A DNA stretch of 12,187 bases. Source: Segetibacter sp. Lineage in GTDB: Bacteria > Bacteroidota > Bacteroidia > Chitinophagales > Chitinophagaceae. The stretch lies in the NCBI GenBank assembly GCA_030146445.1, contig JASLBT010000154.1, forward strand, positions 1 to 12,187, given 5' to 3'. The notes under the pieces were generated by a model. The model did not search any database. It was not told the origin of the DNA and worked only from the letters and a program-made list of their open reading frames with translations. Positions within the stretch are counted from its first letter, which is position 1, and the number at the start of each line of letters is the position of its first letter. The translations under genes were made by a program, and so were the position numbers. Below are positions 8,982 through 12,187 of the stretch, one piece after another.

Positions 8982-9032
8982 AAGGAGCAAATAAGTTGAT
9001 GTTGAATACTACCAAAATGTTCAATAAGGAGA

Positions 9033-10211
9033 TCATCTCAAATTGGATTTCGCGAAAGCAATAAATTTATTCCAGTCCCATGCGGTCAGGTTATGTTCCC
9101 CTTCCCTGTTGTGGTAAGCCATCCGGAAACGGTGCATCGGCAAACCTACGGCCGGTGCCTGTGCCGGAAGATCGTCTTTGATGCCATAAAGCGAATAAGC
9201 CCTTGCTGCATTTTTCATAGCCAGGTACGAGCCTTTCGGATCGGCCCAAAGGTCTTTGGAAGCACTGGTAACATAAAGCGACCTTGGAGCAATAAGCGAT
9301 AATAGCATATGTTGATCGACTGGAAGCGATTGTTCATTGTTGTTATATTTTTTGTAGTTTTCGCAGAACCAGTGTGGGAAATGGGCGTTGATCCTGCTGA
9401 TGGTTTCACCAAACTTCCTCCTCGACAAGGCTGCCCCGGTATTACCTGAACAATTTGAAACAACCATTGCAAACCGACTGTCTTGTGCGCCCGCCCACAA
9501 AGCAGCTTTACCGCCACGCGAATGACCCACAATGCATACCTTTTTCGAGTCTACATCAACATCTTTTTCGAAATAGTCCAGTACCCGGCGCGCTGCCCAG
9601 GCCCATGCACCAATCGCTTTCATTCCGTTGCTCTTATGCAGCATCTCAGGATACAGTTTCAATACGCCTTCGTGGTAGTGGTCTTTATTGTCGGGGGCGG
9701 CATCGGCAACATGGAAGGCAGCGATCACGCAACCGCTGTCGATCACCACTTCAGCCGGCCAGAAATCACTTTTGCTTGCCCGGGTGGGATCTGTATTGCT
9801 TCTATCGCGATTGTTGATTAGTAGAAAGACAGGCGGAGGTACCACAACATGGTTTGGTATAAACATGACCAGTTGAAGTATGACCGATTTCCCTGATTTG
9901 AACACAGCTAATTCTACTTGTTTGAGCTTTGCTTTCCCTCCCATTGCACTCCGGTTTTCGTGAACGGTCCTAAAGTTTATCGAATCGTAATCATTCCTGA
10001 TTTCTCCATACACATGATCAGCAAAAAGGGCGAGCAATTCAGGTCGCCTGGTTTTCTCCCATTCCACAGGATTTGTAATCCGTTTATTTGAAGTCGCGAC
10101 TAAGGGGTTGGGCAAAACATAGGCGGGCACCTTTGCCTCGTCGTAGTTTTGAGCATCTGCATTAAGGAGGAGAGCGATGAAGAAAATGCACAGTTTACAT
10201 GAACGGATCAT
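9033..10211 (-). CDS. CE15 glucuronoyl esterase-like alpha/beta hydrolase
   Basis: This 392-residue exported protein has a Sec signal peptide (residues 1-20, cleavage after NADA). Its alpha/beta-hydrolase fold resembles bacterial carbohydrate esterase family 15, whose members hydrolyse esters on the carboxyl of glucuronic acid. The nucleophile elbow is GHSRGGKAALWAGAQDSRF, with Ser231 and the family Lys235. The catalytic His is His373 in GEHNLTAWDW. LPVDQHMLLSLIAPR (about 296-310) and SKDLWADPKG (318-327) are typical of the bacterial clade. The canonical acid position, 23 residues after the Ser, is Cys254; Asp320, 89 residues after the Ser, is the likely substitute acid. The length suits a single-domain enzyme. 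It lies 51 bases upstream of the PL8 gene in the same direction, so co-transcription is likely. Generic databases may label it acetyl xylan esterase or hypothetical; CE15 is the better fit. Confidence 0.9.
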   Translation of the reverse strand: MIRSCKLCIFFIALLLNADAQNYDEAKVPAYVLPNPLVATSNKRITNPVEWEKTRRPELLALFADHVYGEIRNDYDSINFRTVHENRSAMGGKAKLKQVELAVFKSGKSVILQLVMFIPNHVVVPPPVFLLINNRDRSNTDPTRASKSDFWPAEVVIDSGCVIAAFHVADAAPDNKDHYHEGVLKLYPEMLHKSNGMKAIGAWAWAARRVLDYFEKDVDVDSKKVCIVGHSRGGKAALWAGAQDSRFAMVVSNCSGNTGAALSRRKFGETISRINAHFPHWFCENYKKYNNNEQSLPVDQHMLLSLIAPRSLYVTSASKDLWADPKGSYLAMKNAARAYSLYGIKDDLPAQAPAVGLPMHRFRMAYHNREGEHNLTAWDWNKFIAFAKSNLR

Positions 10212-10608
10212 CTATAATGCTTGATGAAGAATTCGTGATGAATATTGTTTTTCGATCTGCTTAGCGGTTTTTGCTGCGAAGATGATGAAGCTCATCGCAT
10301 CCTGCGTTGTCGTGTAATTACATTGAAAAATATCTCTAACTGCTATCGGCCTATTTCCTGAAAATCGAATTGTCTTCAAGGCAGTGGAGGGAACTTTCCC
10401 GAGCTGTGGAGGTAATCGTTTATGGTCGTAGTAAATGACGAAATCTGCTGCGCACCTAAAAAGTACAAAAGAATGGTGAAAAAGACAAGAGCAGGAACGT
10501 TCTCGCACGACGGTTAGGCCAATTGGAAGGTGTAATGAAGATGGAAAATAAAACCTGGAAATATAAAAATCCAGGGCCATATGCCGTAAAATTGAACCGC
10601 TTCGACCA
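10212..10608. other. 397-base gap between lyase and esterase genes, no convincing gene
   Basis: This is the longest non-coding stretch in the window. On the minus strand it is open from 10664 to 10212 for 150 codons, but the translation begins inside the lyase gene, is rich in Cys, His and Arg, and matches nothing I recognise. A second minus-strand frame contains a short hydrophobic stretch (FFTILLYFLGAQQ) that looks like a decayed signal peptide but has no start. A perfect 10-base palindrome TGTAATTACA lies at 10313-10322, and GGGAA/TTCCC arms lie at 10389-10400. I found no good Bacteroidota promoter on the minus strand. It could hold a regulatory leader for the esterase-PL8 pair or the remains of a gene. 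Confidence 0.5.
10313..10322. repeat. 10-base perfect palindrome in the lyase-esterase gap
   Basis: TGTAATTACA reads the same on both strands and lies about 100 bases upstream of the esterase start. It has the size and symmetry of a dimeric-regulator half-operator, but there is only one copy and no promoter was found next to it. Chance is quite possible. Confidence 0.25.
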
Positions 10609-12187
10609 TCACTTATTCCATGATGCCAATGGTTGTGTTTTGGGCAACCGTTTACTATTGCCACCTGGAGTAAGAAAAACCGAGATGTTCGTTTTGCTGT
10701 TTGCCGGTACTTTCACTTCAAAGCCAACAAGTGTTGTTCCGGGGTTTGGTGCATCGTAATCATGCGGCGGATTGGTTGTCCAGGTTTTCATTACTACAGT
10801 TGCGGGTTCCTGCACGTCAAGCAAAAGCTTTTTACCGTCTTTTGTAAGTTCGGCTTTATTGTCGCCGGTTATTTTCACTTCGGCGGGTGTTAACATGGTC
10901 CAACGGATGGTCGTCTCCCCGGCAAGCGCCTCGACTTCATCCCGAACCACAACCCTTTTCTGGTCCAATATGCCGATCCCGCGAATAGCTTTTGCAACAG
11001 CACCCTTATATACTTCAGTCATATCAACGGTGGCATTCATGAACGAACGCTTTGCTGAGGAGCCGGTGATTGGAGCATGACCCGTGACCCGTTGATGTTG
11101 GTTGTTTACGGTGAGGGTGTTGTGCACAAGATTGGTATAACGAAATACGGTCCATCGTTGCGCATCCTGTGTTCTGCCGAAAAGTTTGATGCCTTTAGAC
11201 TCGAGTGTCTCGTATTCCTGCATTCCGAAGTCCATTGCCCATCTTATGCCGTTGGCTTCCATGATAAACGAGCCAATGTCCATATGAGCATGGTTCACGG
11301 AAACGGAACCGCCCTTCATGGCAACATAGATGGCATTAGGATCGGTCCAGGAAGTGCGCATCAACGCCACGGGGTTTTTACCATGGCCGACCCACATCAA
11401 CTGTTTTGGTGCAACAATTTTGTTCATATTTAATCCGGCGCTCCAAAGCATAATCGCGGGCAGTAACCGGTCTTTTACATGCACTTTCGGATCATTATTC
11501 ATCAGCTGGCTTTTTTCGACCCACAATACCGACGGGTCTTTTAGTCTTGCCGCAAACCAAAACATTGCTGGATGCAATCCACCGCGTGATCCCGCGTCAG
11601 AATAGTTGAAAGGATTTCCTGATGGCCCTGTCATATTTTCGAGGAAGCCGGCAGTCTTCAAAAAGCCGGGTTTGTTACTCAAGCCAAAGTCGTTACCAAA
11701 TGCCTTTTCAATAGCACTGATGAACATTACATTGAAGCTGGTTCCATATCCCCAATACCCGTATCCCTCCGGATATGCGCCGTCCGGAGCATAGTCCTTC
11801 ATCGGTAATTCGATCGTTTTAATGGCGCGGTTGATCATTTGCTTTGCAAGTTCAGGATGATCTTCATAAACGGCAAGGGCTCCGTAAGCGATACCCGCGT
11901 TACATACCTGGTTCCAGTTGTGTTCAGCTCGTAAGAAGCTGTTGTTTTTGCTGTCCATTGATGGTTCTATCCCTTTCTTTACGATGGCCTCGCGAATAGT
12001 TGCCCGGCTCGCTGAAGGCAATTGATCATAAAGCCAGTCATAGCCGATCGCCATAGCCATGGTCATTTCAGCAACGTCTAAAAAGTGCGAAGGGTTCCAG
12101 TCGCGGAAAGCGGAAATAGCCAACATTTCCTTTTCAGCCCTGCTTGCATACTGTTCCTGTCCGGTAAGCCGGTAAGCATAGGAAAGA
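10609..12187 (-). CDS. Heparinase II/III-family polysaccharide lyase, N-terminus outside window
   Basis: The frame stays open to the right edge, so the gene is cut by the window; 525 complete codons are visible (numbering from the codon at 12184-12186), and the Met at 12126 is internal. The N-terminal part is the alpha/alpha-barrel of the heparinase II/III superfamily. It contains AEHNWNQVCNAG (His89, Asn90), expected to neutralise the uronate carboxyl, and PDGAYPEGYGYWGYG, in which Tyr144 is the likely catalytic Tyr. The C-terminal beta-sandwich begins near 260 and contains VNHAHMDIGSFIMEANG (His299, His301) and LVHNTLTVN. The His89/Asn90-to-Tyr144 spacing (about 55) is what I recall for heparinases II and III. 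The missing part is probably about 100 residues, including the signal peptide. The superfamily covers heparan, alginate, hyaluronan and other lyases (PL12, PL15, PL17, PL21, PL33 and others); I cannot assign the subfamily. It is probably the first visible gene of the minus-strand enzyme group. Confidence 0.93.
   Translation of the reverse strand, partial: LSYAYRLTGQEQYASRAEKEMLAISAFRDWNPSHFLDVAEMTMAMAIGYDWLYDQLPSASRATIREAIVKKGIEPSMDSKNNSFLRAEHNWNQVCNAGIAYGALAVYEDHPELAKQMINRAIKTIELPMKDYAPDGAYPEGYGYWGYGTSFNVMFISAIEKAFGNDFGLSNKPGFLKTAGFLENMTGPSGNPFNYSDAGSRGGLHPAMFWFAARLKDPSVLWVEKSQLMNNDPKVHVKDRLLPAIMLWSAGLNMNKIVAPKQLMWVGHGKNPVALMRTSWTDPNAIYVAMKGGSVSVNHAHMDIGSFIMEANGIRWAMDFGMQEYETLESKGIKLFGRTQDAQRWTVFRYTNLVHNTLTVNNQHQRVTGHAPITGSSAKRSFMNATVDMTEVYKGAVAKAIRGIGILDQKRVVVRDEVEALAGETTIRWTMLTPAEVKITGDNKAELTKDGKKLLLDVQEPATVVMKTWTTNPPHDYDAPNPGTTLVGFEVKVPANSKTNISVFLTPGGNSKRLPKTQPLASWNK

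Noticed and set aside
8982..8990. TTG start giving a PL8 protein three residues longer
   Set aside because: The ATG at 8981 gives a standard signal peptide and is the more usual codon.
10212..10664. Minus-strand open frame of 150 codons ending just before the esterase start
   Set aside because: It starts inside the lyase gene, has a Cys/His/Arg-rich composition typical of a shadow frame, and shows no recognisable motif. I describe the region as a gap.
10523..10759. Plus-strand frame of 78 codons across the gap and the 3' end of the lyase gene
   Set aside because: It begins with TTG, is largely antisense to a confidently assigned gene and shows no family features.
12124..12126. Met codon as the start of the heparinase-type lyase
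   Set aside because: The frame continues open for 20 more codons to the window edge with barrel-like sequence (LTGQEQYASRAEKE), so this Met is internal.
1..12187. CRISPR array, tRNA or rRNA genes, insertion sequences, phage genes
   Set aside because: I saw no regularly spaced repeats, RNA-gene signatures, transposase motifs or phage proteins. The window is an ordinary-looking PUL rather than a defence or mobile region.

Overview
This is a stretch of a Bacteroidota chromosome. The evidence is a SusC/SusD outer-membrane pair, lipoprotein signal peptides, start codons without strong Shine-Dalgarno sequences, and a SusC barrel that ends in Phe. The mixed base composition and domain set fit an environmental Sphingobacteriales, Chitinophagales or Cytophagales member, but nothing here fixes the genus. 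The window is most of a polysaccharide utilization locus (PUL) for an acidic, uronic-acid-containing glycan.

Left half (125-6609, plus strand): a tight four-gene operon. A SusC-like TonB-dependent transporter comes first, followed almost without a gap by a SusD-like glycan-binding lipoprotein. Then come a 132-residue lipoprotein with a DUF5018-like fold pattern and a 328-residue DUF4466-like lipoprotein. The last two occupy the SusE/SusF position and are probably accessory surface glycan-binding proteins. A weak promoter candidate and a small hairpin lie in the 124 bases before susC.

Centre (about 6610-6746): the two operons converge on a symmetric hairpin flanked by A-run and T-run, able to act as a terminator in both directions.

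Right half (6747-12187, minus strand): the enzymes, transcribed right to left. A heparinase II/III-type lyase comes first (its N-terminus lies beyond the window), then a 397-base gap, then a CE15-type glucuronoyl esterase-like protein, then a family 8 (PL8) polysaccharide lyase. The esterase and PL8 both carry ordinary Sec signal peptides.

Likely joint function (inference): SusC/SusD and the lipoproteins capture and import an oligosaccharide. The esterase removes an ester from a uronate carboxyl, and the two lyases cleave the uronate linkages by beta-elimination. No sulfatase, unsaturated glucuronyl hydrolase or regulator is visible, so substrate and control cannot be settled from this window. 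The most notable details are apparent departures from classical active sites in the PL8 and CE15 proteins.
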